Origin: Antedon bifida
Lineage: Eukaryota; Echinodermata; Crinoidea; Comatulida; Antedonidae
NCBI GenBank assembly: GCA_963402885.1
Contig: OY727095.1
Span: forward strand, 29,517,001-29,581,000
Length of the DNA stretch: 64,000 bases
Direction: 5' to 3'
Shown here in pieces: positions 34,606 to 48,600 of this stretch. The position numbers and the translations under genes are program-made. Numbering within the stretch: the stretch's first letter is position 1; each line of letters begins with the position of its first letter. The notes under the pieces were generated by a model. That model did no database searches, was not told the origin of the DNA, and saw only the letters and a list, made by a program, of their open reading frames with translations.

Positions 34606-35279
34606 GCATTTCCTGTAGTGTAGAGCCTGTAATATTCCAATAATGAAAGCTTACTAAACTCATACCTACAAATACAACACAACATAATAAAAGTAGTCTC
34701 TTTGTATCAGTTTATTAATTCAAAATAATAGTAATACTTACCACGGACAATATCACGTATAGGACTGACTATAATTATAATATTGGTTTTTTTTGTTGGG
34801 AATTTCCACGATGACGTACACGTGACCTCACGTCACGTCAGAAGCTTCCCTGACAGCTTTTTTACCTTAAATATCACACTCTTCTTGAAAATTTAAAATT
34901 AAATATTACAAAAATCATGATCATTATATTTTTTTTTTTTATCGTATATGGTATGAAAGAATCTGATTGGTCAGTAGTTTATGCGTATTTAACGTACGAA
35001 TCAGGGACGATTCGGCCCGGTTAAAAACCTTTACAAAAATAAACTCACTAACAAATGTTACATTCACAACAAATAATCAGTATTTTCAGTTTATTAATCT
35101 TATTAATATTATTAAATATTAGGTTACTGAATTTTTTATTATTACATGGAGTAAATAAATTAAAATATTATTTGTCTTTGCTTTTTTGACGGCAGAGGGC
35201 GGGTTAGCAATACCATGACGACCGGTCGCGCACAACAACAACGCGGGGGGGACGATCCACATTTTTTATTTTCTGACAA

Positions 35280-35589
35280 CCACGTAGGCCTAGCCCTAGG
35301 AGGCCTAATATTAAATGCAATCAATATTATAGAATTATTGTTATAAAGGTAATGTCAATGTTACGTCTAAATATAGGGCCTACTAGATGAGGTCTAGAGA
35401 GCAATAATTACCTATTCTATAGTATATAGGCCTAGCTAGGCCTGCCCTCTAGCCTAGGCCTAGCTAGAGTAGGCCTCCTAACCTACTAAATAGGGCGGCT
35501 AGAGTAGAGGCTCTAGGCTAGGCCTACCTAACCTCTAACTAGGCCTAGCTAGTAGGTCCTAGGCCTAGTAGTCTACTAGGCCGGAAGCC
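35280..35589. repeat. CTAGGCCTAG-rich low-complexity tract
   Basis: Over about 310 bp, AGGCCTAG, CTAGGCCT and partial forms recur dozens of times on both strands (the motif is self-complementary). It directly abuts the inverted-repeat element beginning at 35590. A smaller patch follows that element at 36355-36450, so the element probably inserted into the tract. Confidence 0.7.
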
Positions 35590-36350
35590 GATCACTCCGG
35601 CCGCCGTATCAGTTTAGCGCGATGTATTATGCACTCCGGCCGCTATTCAATTCGACTTCCTGTGCAAAAAAAAGGGGCCGTTTAGTATGGAGCGCCCATT
35701 TCTATACTGTTCAGTGTTATAACAAATTCTTGGTGACCAAAAGAATTACAAGAAAAAAGAATTTAAATGGAACTAGGCCTAGGCTAGTTGAATATTTATT
35801 ATTAGCAACAATTTTACTTTTTTCATTAACATTCAAAGAAGTTGGAACTGCTTTTTCTTTCAAACTAAACTTAACTTAACTTTTTCCTTTCAAATAATCA
35901 AATACCCGTCTAATTAATGCTAATGATTACTAATCAGCATGGAAGGAATAAGTATAACATAAACGCCACACTCTCCTAATAAAGCATAAAACCTGGAATT
36001 GTATCAAGAATTAATATATCATTTTTGTACAGTCCAATTTACAATGATTTTATATTTTAATTTATATATGATAAAAATAATATGACATATAGGGTACATT
36101 GCAATCAATTACATTAATTAATCACATTACAATTAATATACTTAGCCTATTACATTGGATAAAACACATAAATTATTTTGTTTTAGCATTAGACCTATTT
36201 TAAAACACTTGCGATGTTGTGATCCTGAAAGAGAAAAAATATACTGTATGTTACAAATGTTTATTTTGATTCTCTACAAAAAACGTGTCTCGGTTGTAAA
36301 AGACTCATTGGGCGCTCCATAGCTGTGAGTGAAGCGCGGCCGGAGTGATC
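35590..36350. mobile_element. Non-autonomous DNA element with GATCACTCCGGCCGC ends
   Basis: A perfect 15-bp inverted repeat, GATCACTCCGGCCGC at 35590-35604 and its complement at 36336-36350, bounds 761 bp. Subterminal inverted repeats TATGGAGCGCCCA (35686-35698) and TGGGCGCTCCATA (36309-36321) lie inside. The interior is AT-rich with no transposase frame. It ends about 280 bp before the first AXDND1 coding exon, so it could affect that promoter. Confidence 0.75.
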
Positions 36351-36632
36351 TGTATTCGTTAGGCCTAGTGTTGTAGGCTAGCCTAGGCCTACTAGCCTAA
36401 ACTAAGTAGGCCTAGGGCTAGACAATTTGTAAATCTAGGCCTAGCCTAGTATAAGATTATAATATGTAGATTATATATGTTTGTCTTTTATTATTAAATG
36501 TAACAATGTGGCGACTTTGCGATGGGGCGACTGTGTGGGTGTCTATTTTCAAACAGAACACTTTTACAAATTTGGTGTTTGAGCATGTTAACCTAACCTT
36601 AAATTCATATCTGGACCTTCTTTTGTTTCTAG

Positions 36633-39600
36633 AACAACAATCTGGTGATGTCTGCTGTGGTGGGTATTATACCAGACACCAAAGATCTATCAAATGAGGA
36701 TGTCCCAATGTTCATCATGCCTGGTAGAGATGATGGTAAGATAATTTATATCTTTGTTTTCTTTGATGACCTCCATTACTACTAGTCATTTACAATGTTA
36801 CTAGTTTAATTTACAATTGTTACTATTAAAATTATTGTGGCATTGCCACTATGAATATTTAATTGTACTCTTCCTTTTGTAAAAATTCCCTTCTCCCTCT
36901 GCATAGAATTTCACACAGTTATTTATTGAGCTACTACATTGTCAATGTCACACAATAATACGGCTTTACCACGTTGAAACACCACGTTGTGAATGAATGT
37001 GTATTTTTCTACATAATATATAATAATTTTTTAAATAATATTTTATAGGAGTGCTTCCAGATTTGAAATCCAGTGATGCTTACATTGATAAATCTAAACC
37101 ACTTCCAACGTCATTACAAAGTGAATTCATTCCTGAGGAGATTCTGAACGCCCTCACCAAGATCCCAAAGCCGGTTCCAAAAGAAGGTCTTCCAACTCCA
37201 CACAAAACCAAAAATGTACGTAAATCATAGTTAATATGTAGAGTACCATGCACTTGTCAATTGTATGACCCACAATACGACCCTGGGAGGGGGGCGTCAT
37301 TAGTTTGATGTGCCTCATACCTTTATGAATACCATGCCGCACACATGCATAAAAGTGATTTACCTTTAGGTGTCCATGATGCACCCATTTTGACGCATTG
37401 TGACCATGTTTTTCATGATATGGTGGGTGGCAAAATGACGGACATTGACACATCATTGTTCATTGATGTACCAACTAGGTTTTTTTAAGCACCCCTGCGT
37501 CAATAAGTATTTGTAAATGGTGCACCTCTCCCTGGGGTGATACAATTGACTAGTGCATTTACCATAGCAAAACATTTAGCAGGTTAAAATAGCTTTTTAA
37601 ATTAATTGATTGCAATTTTAATTGTTATTTTGAATTAATCTTTTATTTTTATAATTTTTTACAGACATCATTTCCAAAACCCCTTTCTCTAAAAACAGAC
37701 CTAAATTAAGCTTTTTTCAATGCAAAGTTGGTCGGATATTTAAAGATGTATTGTCCCTTTGACTAATTCCAAAAAAATAAAAAATAACAGATTTCGAAAA
37801 AAGGTGGGTCATTTTGAAATATCATAATAGTTATTAACTATCACCAAAAATTTGTCGAAAAAAAATCATTTAACTGAAATACAGACGTTTTTTTGTTAAA
37901 AAAATAACTCTGACTTCCAGTCAATGTTTTCGATCAAAACATACCCCATAATGAAACGCGCTTGTTTGGCTACTCTGTATGCATAATCATAAAACTTCCT
38001 TACGATCTGTGTGAAAATACCTTCTCAACCGTGACGAGTTGTAAACAATCTTAATTAGCATATGCATAATGCGTACTCGTGGTTTTAAATCCTTGTTTAC
38101 TTTCGCTCGCGACGATTTTCCAGACGAAATGTAGTTAAACTAATTTACCTGTCAATTACGTAAACTTGTTGCTTTTAGCTCGAATTTTCGACTTAAAGTG
38201 AATAACTTTAATATTACTTTGATATGGCCAATTTAAATTTAGAATATTTTGACCTTCATTTTTTTGTGTTTCAAGGGACAATACATCTTTAAAAAAAATT
38301 GTAATAAAACATGATTTTGTAGCTGTTTTGTTGTACAGTAGAACACATAGGGGACACCTTCAGGATCCAACAAAGTATCTCCTTAGTTGAGGTGTCCCAA
38401 AAGATGTAGTTCTACTAATGTAACCATAATAATTACTTTATTGTATCTCTTGCGAAATGTGCAACAAAAATATTTAAAACATTATTAAAATAATTGACAT
38501 AAATAGATCAATTTCGGGAATAAATACGTGGGATAAATATAAAATATTGTTCGAATGTAATGAAAGTGCATTTTAAATCAATACACAATCGTAACATTAA
38601 ACTAGCTTAGTGAAAGAATTCTATATGTTTATATTCCATGTATATTTCTATTTTAAACTGATATACATTTCTTCATAATTTCTATGTTAATTGCAGGCTT
38701 CAATCAGTAAAGGTAATGCACCAGCAGCTAACCTGTGGAACTATCCCAACAGAAGAAAAAAGTTCCAACATTTGACCAATCATCCAAAATCAATGACTGG
38801 TGCTGGGAGGTCAGTTACCTTTTTTCTAAACACTATGTTCAATCTTATTATTTAATTAACAGAAATACTAAAGTGGTCAAATAATTTCATCTGGCTTGTG
38901 GAAAAAAAGGAGATTATTTATATACCTTTTTTTTACTTTATGGTAAGTAAGTCATAACATTTACTGAAACAACTTGTGGAGGGCGCTATTCAACATTCTT
39001 AGCAACCATAAAAAACAAATTACCGATCATTGTCTGATTTGATGACATCGGATTGTAATGTCACAGTACATTACACACTTTACACTTGCACAAAAATGAT
39101 TTTGATGTTTTTTTTTCAGGGACATATCATTTTTGTATGATGTGCCTGTTGCTGATCTTCCTGTTCTGAAACCAGACATGACAGATAGAAGTACAATAAG
39201 AGGATTAGAAAAACACAAAGATCATCTGGATACTATTAAGGTGATTTATCTTTTTAGGCTTCTTCATATTGTCAAGTTAACCGCAGTCGCAGGCTAAACT
39301 GACGCTGTGTCCGGGATATACCCGAAGTTATATGACTAGATTCCTCCATAACTTTCTTTCTGCCATTGTGACAACCAGTTCTTCTAGTATATCAATCATG
39401 ATACAAACTGTAGATATTACTATTGCTAGCTCTACACTTTCTAAAGCTCTGTCTACACTATCAATCTTTATGTGAACAACAATTTTGATGTGCCCTTATA
39501 TGGAGATGATGATGTCATATCACTACCATGTTTGGGCATATCGCTACCATAGTTTGGCACATCACACTAGTTTGATGGTGTAGACAGAGCTTTAATTATG

Positions 39601-42600
39601 AATACTTTTTTCCATTCACAGCAACCAATGAGCGTTCCTGAGACCTTGATTCCTTCAGAGTATCATGTAGTAAAATCAAAAGGAGTGCAAAGCCTACAGT
39701 TTCAGGATGAGTATGTTTGAAATTTCTATCGTTTGATGATATAAAATATAATCATGAGACCGCATTGATAGTAATGTCACTCTTTGCTGACAGTGTTAAA
39801 GCAGAAAGAGCCTCATTTATAAAATAAGTCTTGTTTGCACTATACTTGAAAATGGTAAAATAACAATGGTGACTATCGGTACTTCTAAAATTGTGTGCCA
39901 CAAAGTCTTGTTTGCACTATAGAGTATCACGGTGTGACGTCACAACGATAGAGGGCGCTGCATGGTTGCTAGCCAACCAAAAAATGCGTTCAACGCTACT
40001 ATGTTGATAAACTGTGAAGATCTGTATTTCTATCAAATTATGTATCTTAGCTTGATTTTTTTTAACTTAAACTGTAGTTGAAGAATAAATAGATTATTTA
40101 AAAACAAATATTTAGTGATCTTTTGAAATTTTAGTTTGTTTTTATTGAAAATTATTATGTTTTAAAATGACTACTTCAATAAGCCTATTCCAAACCATTG
40201 GTGACCTTGGAGTCACTCAGGCAGGTTGAACGCATTTTTCGTGACGTCAAGACCATGATACTCTATACTTGAAAATGGTAAAATAACCATGGTGACTATC
40301 GGTACTTCTTTTGTTCACACTTGGATTATTCATGAAGTTAGTTTTTCTTTGGTTTCACAAAGATTTAATTAACAGCCTCATTACCGTAATTGAGGAGTTC
40401 TAGTAGGTGGACAGTTATCGCTAAAACCCTAAGAGCATGTTAGCCACCGTTTGGATTGATATTTTTGTGGTCAAAGCAAAATTAAGTTCAGTCCTTTCGA
40501 AGCTTAAAGCAAGGTAGTGTTAAACAATAATAATACAAAAATTTGTGTTTTTATTTTTCTGATTATACGATTTTTGTATTTATTATAGAAAATATACAAC
40601 CCATCTGGTAGATGAAAACAAAGCACCGATCACCTTTCCTTCTTTGTAAGTACATGAGATACCTGTAAATCAAATTGTGCTATTTAAAATCCTAAATAAA
40701 GCCAGATATAACTTTGATTTCAAACAGTCTTTGAGAATTTCTTTATGAAGAATTTATTATTTAAAAAGTCATGGTACAGTAGAACACCTATCATGAAGAC
40801 ACCTTCAGAGTAGGTTTTCTGTTACCCTTTATGCCATAGTCAGGAAATATGCCATGTATGTGATTTAATTTAGACTAGACCTAGACAAGGCCTGTAGTAA
40901 AATATTTTGGTCTTGAAAAACCCTGTTCTAGAAACCATTCCTTTTTTGGGCAAAATAATTTAATAAGATAAAATTATTTTAATGTTTACTTAAATTTGTA
41001 CAGAAAACCTGCGAGCCGGTATGAAGTTCTTCAACTTAAAGAGACAATAAATGCTATGCTGGAAAAGGCAGGCGTAGATGATGAGGACGTTGAGATTAAT
41101 GGTCCTACGCAGATACACAACTTGTTAGAGTTGATTAAGAAGGAACAGACCATATACAATGTTGTATTCCATGAATTAATTAGACAGGTAATTATGATAA
41201 GATGATTTTGATTGATGATATGGTGTTGATGTCTGTGTTAACCATATGTAATGAATTTATGTGCTTGTACAAAGAACGTCACTATCGCTACACAGACCAT
41301 CACTTGATGTGTTTTGTTTCACTTTTTGACAATCCCGTCTACCCCCTAAAGTGCTCTGTACCTTGTGACCTGTTGTTTTTTTATTATTTATAAAAAGACA
41401 ATCAATGAAATGAAATGAATCCAAGTTTCCTGATAATTGCAAAAGTTCTCGATATTTCAAAACGATCTTCTACTAAATTTCAATTTTTTAACAAAACATC
41501 TCAATAGTGCATATATTTAATATTATAGTGCCTATATTTTGTCCATGATTTTAGGTATTTAGGATATTGGAACCCCTTTATAAAGTATTGCCATAATCAC
41601 AAGTACAGTAAATACATATTGAAAATGTTACTTTGATTAAATAGGCCAATACTCAATTTTAAGAGAGAAACCTGTACTATCTCTGAACTGAAACTCCTAA
41701 ACTTCTACTAAATGCTCTACCTACAGTACTATACATCCTTGGGCTTTGATGTTCAACACAAACACTATCAAATTATAACACTTCTCCAATGGCCGTCAGA
41801 CTGACTATTCAATAGTCTGTAGTTTGAATTATGACCTTAAAGCTGATTCAGACTCATTTTATTTGTGTATGGATAACATAACAAAATCAACAGTGGACTA
41901 ATTGTTGTTTACTTTTTTCAGGTAACTGTTGAGTGTGCAGAGCGTGGTGAACTACTGTCTGAATTGCGACAAAGATATTGCACTCTTCTCGATAAAGTTC
42001 CCAGACAAGTGAAAAGTCTGCATCAAGAAGTTATGGCACAAAGAGCTTTGGATCGTAGACTGACGGAAGAACTTTTTCGATTCAAAACATCAATATCTGA
42101 TCTCACATTGTAAGAAGTTATTTTAACTTTAAATACAATACAGCATTTTTGTCGGTTTTGCTCACTAAAATACAATCTTGCCGACCAGTCGCATCATAGA
42201 AACCACTCACATCTTTGAGGACCTACATGCATATGTCAGCTTTTACTGTTTTGAGTGACTCTCATTAAGTTTAATAAAACAAATAAATGAACCATGAATT
42301 ATATTCAGACCAGGTCAACTGCTTCCTAAAGCTCTGTCTACACTATCAAACTTTATGTGACAACAATGTGATGTGCCCATATATGGACATGGTGATGTCA
42401 TATCACTACCATATTTGGGCATATCACTAGCTTATTTTGGCACATCACACTTTTTTTGTCAAATTAGTTTGATAGTGTAAACAGAGCTTAAGAAATGTAA
42501 ACAAACAAATGCAGGAAATTGTTTGTGTCTAACTCCACCCACCTAATCAACTCAACATTTCCAAGATGATGATTATTATCTGTTATTGAATGTCAACTAG

Positions 42601-45600
42601 ATTTCATTTATACCAAGTTGCAAAAGTGAAAATAATTATATATATATATATATATATATATCTTAAAATGTCTGTATTACAACATATACATATGGATTTA
42701 AATTTTTAATTAAAAAAATTGTAATTTTTAAAATTTCTTTGCAGTGAGTTATCTGATGTAAGACAGCATGATAAATTAGTCACTAACCAAGCACAGCAAG
42801 CGCAAGAAGATGTGAGTAGATATTATATTTCACAAATTTTACTGAACGAAAAGAAGAATACTATATTCTAAATCTATAACAAGTACATATATTTTTTTAG
42901 TGTAATGGTTTTTACATTTTGTTCATTTCAGTTAGCACGAGCTTTGAAAGAATCAGAAAAGAACTCAAGGTACTGTAATAAATCAGCTTTTGTTCATTGC
43001 TTTATTTTAAAAATATTCTAAATAATTTTGATTATTATTTATAATACACACTAAATTACTTTGAATGTACTTAATGAAACATGTAAGAAGTTACTGAATA
43101 GGAATTAGAATATAATACAAACAAAATTTATCATTATTTGTTTTGTTCATTGAAGCCAGAAATTGACATTGGCAAGTGCCTCAAACTTATACATACTTGT
43201 ACATGTTTAAAACTCCTACAACCTCGAGTTGCAGCAGTTCTATCCACTTGATCACTGCTCACAGCCCACATTTATATTCCACTGTGTAATAGTATAATTA
43301 ATTGTATTGTTATTATCTCTAGTTTGCTTACTGAATATCATGAGTTATATGAGCTCCAACGGAAGAGGCTTGAGAAACAAGTTGCTAGTCTTGCCAATGA
43401 AAGAGAGTTGTGGTGCCATGCGGCATACAATCTCTCACTTAAGGTTTGTTTTATTTATTGAAGATTGTCAACACTAAAGACTCAAGAAATAAGAAATTAT
43501 GTACTTATCTTTTTTAACCTTTCAAGAGCCCTTAATAATCAGTCTTTATTGGAACTGGATAGACCACCCTCATTAAAGATGATATTTCTATTTTTTTCTG
43601 TTTTTGGCATGCGTTAATATTGTGAAAATTGTAATGTATGATTGACAGACAACGTTTAAGAATGGGGGGAGAATAATGTAAGAATAATTATATTTATTAT
43701 TGAATATAATCAATTTATTTGTAGGTTACTGAAGCAAATTCGATAAGCACTGCCAGACGTTTAAACATCAGTGAAAAGAGTTGGAGTAAGCTAGCCAAAC
43801 ATTTCACAGTGGTATTAAGTGATAGAGATACTGAGCAGCTATCCCAACTACAAGTACTGATAGAAAATCATCGGAAATTGACAACAGAATTCAACAGTAG
43901 TCTTCTATCTGAGGAAGAGAAAACACGAGAGAGACTTCATATTATGAAATGTGGTGTAAATAGGTGGATTGGAGAATTTTCAGAGAATGTAATGTAAGTA
44001 CTTTTTAATTTATTTATTCAAAAATGTCTTTTACAATCATCTTTTCACAATATATGGTCAACTTTAACACCCATGTGTTAGCCCTGGTTTTCAGATGATT
44101 TTGAAAGACTTGCAAAGATGGTTGTGATTTTAAGAGAAATTTCTGTTTAAATGTTAAATAACTTTAGAAAAGCATTTCATTTTTTATTATTATTTCATTT
44201 ATTTTAAAACAAACAACCTTATCATACAAACTTACTAGCAATCAACTTTAAACTACAATTTTCTTTTTAATGCTTATGTTACATGCTTTAATGTGAAACA
44301 TTTTTTATTTCTTGTTCATGATTTATTTTAATCTATGTCTTAAGAGGTCAAATTGGAACCACTGTTTTCACTGATAAATCTCCTAGACTGTCTTCAAGGT
44401 GATACTGCTATACTATATTGTTTGCTGTGCACTAAAACTTTTTCACTATACCTTATAACATTTTGTTTTTAAGTTTTATGCACAAATGTATTGTAAAGCA
44501 AAGTACTGTAACAATATAATTTTAAATGTATAGACTGATTGAGGCCATTTTTTTCTGAAAGGACATGTCCTTAATACGAAACAATGTAATTCCATAATGT
44601 TGCAGTTAGTAATCAGCGCAGTTTGTGCTTTTACCTTTACCAGGTACCTACTATATTTGTACACCTGGTAAACGTAAATAAAGTATCTTGCCTGAGAACA
44701 TGCGACAAGCAATGGACTTGGACTCTCGATCCCACGATCAGAAGTCCAGCACACTGTGCCACACTCTCATATAGTAGCTACTGTCCTTTTTGACATACAG
44801 TACTGTAGTTCTCATTTTTTTCAGTATTTATCTATGCCATGCTTTCATTTCTGGTTCTGAAACTAAGAGAAATAACTTGTCAAATTTGTACGAAAAAGGA
44901 GTTATGTTTTGTGATTAAAAGTTTGCAAAAAACAAATTCGGCCACTCAATAAAACAATTCTAGTATTACAAACTGCCAGTGTGCTGTTCATCAATGGCAT
45001 GTGATATGGGTACATAAAAGTATGATATTGTAAAGCAGTATTTGTATTAAATGCATTTTACACAATTGTTTAAGTTTTCCTTTAAAAATACACAAAAATC
45101 ATTTACTTGATTTCTGTATGAGATGCATTGCCAAAAAACATTTCCATAGTGTGAAAAAGTCAATAAAAATAACGATTATAATACTTATTATAAAAAAAAT
45201 AAATAGGAAAAAAATAACCAGGTAAATACTTTTTGTTTCCTGACATAATTAAAAAAAATTGTAATTGTATTATTCCTCTAAAATTGTTAAACAATTTTTT
45301 TAAATTATGTCAGGAAACAAAAAGTATTTACCTGGTGTTTTTTTTCTGCCACCTCCTTGAAAGCATAAAAATATTGGAATCAGGATAAATGAAAAATATT
45401 TCGCATTTTGTAGTATAGATAGAATTCAATTTTAAATCAATACCAGTGACAAATTGACTATTGTTCACGCCGCCTACCGTTATTCATGTGGTTACAATGC
45501 CTGTATGTATCAAAGCTATTTTCTCAATGTATCATTTGTCATCGTGCAGTGAAGTCACAAGTTATAGTGTATTGCTATTCTGGCGTGGTTACACAAAAAT

Positions 45601-48600
45601 GGTTTACCAAGGTTTGTAAACATTTATTGTATATAGCTTATTTATTAGGGTGTATTATTCTTATTAAAGGAAAGTTATGTATACTGTACTTGTTAACTTA
45701 CTACTGTGTCACCATTCTGAATGGATGGTACATGTGTGTACAGTAACTTCATATCAATTTTTGAAATTAGGGTTTTTTAGCAATAGATAGGCCTATTGAA
45801 GAACCTTTAACATAGTATAACAATTTAGATATATAGATATATATATATAAATCCAAAGGCAAATTACTGAAAAAATGACAATGCTGTGGGTATCAGTGGC
45901 TGGATCTCAATGGAGATATAAAAAAAAGCGAAAAGCTAAATCAAAACGATAAAGTAAAACATCCAGAAAAGTTAGCAGAGCTTTTGGGCATCACTTGTCA
46001 CTTGGACAAGATAGATAGATATATTATCAGGCAAGCGCTGCCTGAGTGGACAGGAATAAAATAAATAGAACAACAGAGGCATATGGCTGGTGAATAGAGG
46101 GTGTGGATAGTATTGTTTAGAAAACAAAGATTACATTTTTAGCATACCAGTTGATTTATTTTTTTATGTAGGGGTGGTGGCTGACCGCCCCCCCCCCCCT
46201 CCCCCTGAACCCACCTAATACCTAGTAATATAAAGAAAGATTTTTTTTTAATGTTTCTTTATCTCTAATTTACAGTGATACTTATCTTGACCATTGCCTG
46301 CTGTGCAGATGCTGGGATGATGACAGAAACAGTGATGAAATCTGTTGGAGAAGACTACGTTTTTAAAGCAAACATAGAGGTTTCAAACACAACTTTGTCA
46401 CCTGTGCTATATAAAAACAATGAAAAAGTTGACCGCTATACACTTGATGACACACAGCATAAAACTGGAATATATGAATTCCGGCTTTCCAATTTACAAT
46501 TAAATGACACCGGATTGTATGAAGTCATTTACACCTACAGCGGAGTACAACAAACAAAAATTTTACTTTGTTTGAAGGTTGTAGATTCCAGCAACACTAC
46601 TACCGATATTGCTAATGCTTGCAACAACACTCCTACTGAGAATACTCCTACTGATGATCCTAATGCAAGTACATCATCAAAAAGCCAATACATGTACCTG
46701 TTGATCATGTTGATGACCAGCCAGATGTTGCTACTGTAATCTGTTACTTATTGAAAAGAAAAGAAGCTACTATTTCCTGAAGATTATCTATAACAAGCAT
46801 GAATGTGTGATACTCGGGGTACAGCAAAAGAAGCTGTAATGACGTCATAAGACGGGATGTAACGTCACATACACATCAATAACCTCGCTACCAAATACGG
46901 CTATATTATGAAAAGTTACGTCACATAACCGGAAATGGCATAATTACGGTAAATTATAAAATCTCAAGTGATTTTTTGCTATTTCCGGGAGCAGAAGTGA
47001 CGTCACAATATCATAAATAGGTTTTACTGTATATATTCTTATTCTCCAAGTCAAGACCTTTGAAATGACACCAAACACGGCTATATTCTGACGAAAATCG
47101 TTTGGCACCAATGTACCATCTTCGAGACGTCATATGGCTGCATTCGGTTTGAAATTAAAAAATCCAGCTCTATAGCTTTGAGGACATGTCCCTGTAGTAT
47201 ACCCATGCCAAATCCCAGCTCAATACTGAATAAGGGAGGAGTAGCACTTTATAAATCGCACTTTTTCGATTGGTACCATGACGTCATAATTCTGCATCCG
47301 GTTGAAGTACGAAATTTTCTCTCTATAGCTTTGTTCACCTATTACCCTAGTATGTGCATGCCATGTTTCAGAGCCGTCAGACGATGCATAAAGAACTAGT
47401 AGGACTTGAAATTTGGCTCAATAGTGTCCAGATGGAAGAAGAGGAGAAGATGAGCGAGTCCTAGACTCTGGTACCCCGAGTAAAAAACTGAAATTTGTTC
47501 TATTGATAATACAAAATTAACCAATCAAATGGCAAGAATAGGGTTGTGTTATAAAAATATGAATTAATTAATTCAATTTTCTATCAAATTCAAAATAACT
47601 ACTGTATATATCACACATTTTACAATAATGAATGTTAAAATAATTGATTCTAGGATTACATTTCATCAAATAAAAAAAGAACAAATGTTTTGTATCTTAC
47701 TGACTAGTCGAGATTAAGTTAGATTTTTAACACAATTTTGCAATGTAATGTAACTTTTATTTCTGAGTATCATGAATTTCTGTAATTGTCATACAATCAA
47801 TACAATTTCTTGAATCTTAAATACTTCTTATTTGTGTTGATCTTATTTGTGTTGATCTGTTTTTGTTGTATCTGTTTTTATGTACAACCTTACATGAAAC
47901 ATACTCCTTAGCCCTGGATGAACCCTACTTCACAACACATGCATTTAATATATACATACAAAAGAACAATCAAATGTTCTCTGTTTTAACGAACAAATTA
48001 CTTTCCAAGATTTAAGCTGCCTAAAAAAACATCTAAAAGTTCATTAATTGTGAATCATTCCAATGGCAATTGCCTTCATTCACTTTAAAATGAACAATAG
48101 TTCTAATATATAGTATCATTTTTAACCATGTTAACAACGCACAATATACCTTCTCTTGTATTGATGAGACTCGGCGGTACTATAAAAATAATGGACAACT
48201 TGGTGTCTATTCAATGAGGACGTAGCCAGTCACTGCAACCTATTTGTTATTACCTATATCCTCATTTGCTCATTTTAATAGTTGTTGTCTGCCTTTATTT
48301 TAAATAAAGATCGGAATTTCAAGCTTGATTGATTTGATTACTAATAGGATAATAATGTACCCTAATTCTAAATTCTTAAATTTTTTAACTAGCCCAGTAA
48401 CAGTTAAGGTTCAATGGTTTTAATAGGGGCTTATTCTAAGCTTTATTTATATATTATTCCGGTTTTATTTGACACATGCTTATTACTGTATGGTACTGTA
48501 ATTTTACTCTTCTAACTTAGTCTCTGTAGTCAGGGAGTTTTGTAGGGTTCAAACCCAACCTCCTTTTGTAACTGCAGTGCACTTTTTTGCAAACTATGTA

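Noticed and set aside
45486-45746. 86-aa frame as first exon of the Ig gene
   Set aside because: The usable donor after its start leaves phase 2, while the Ig exon needs phase 1, and no leader-like joint results.
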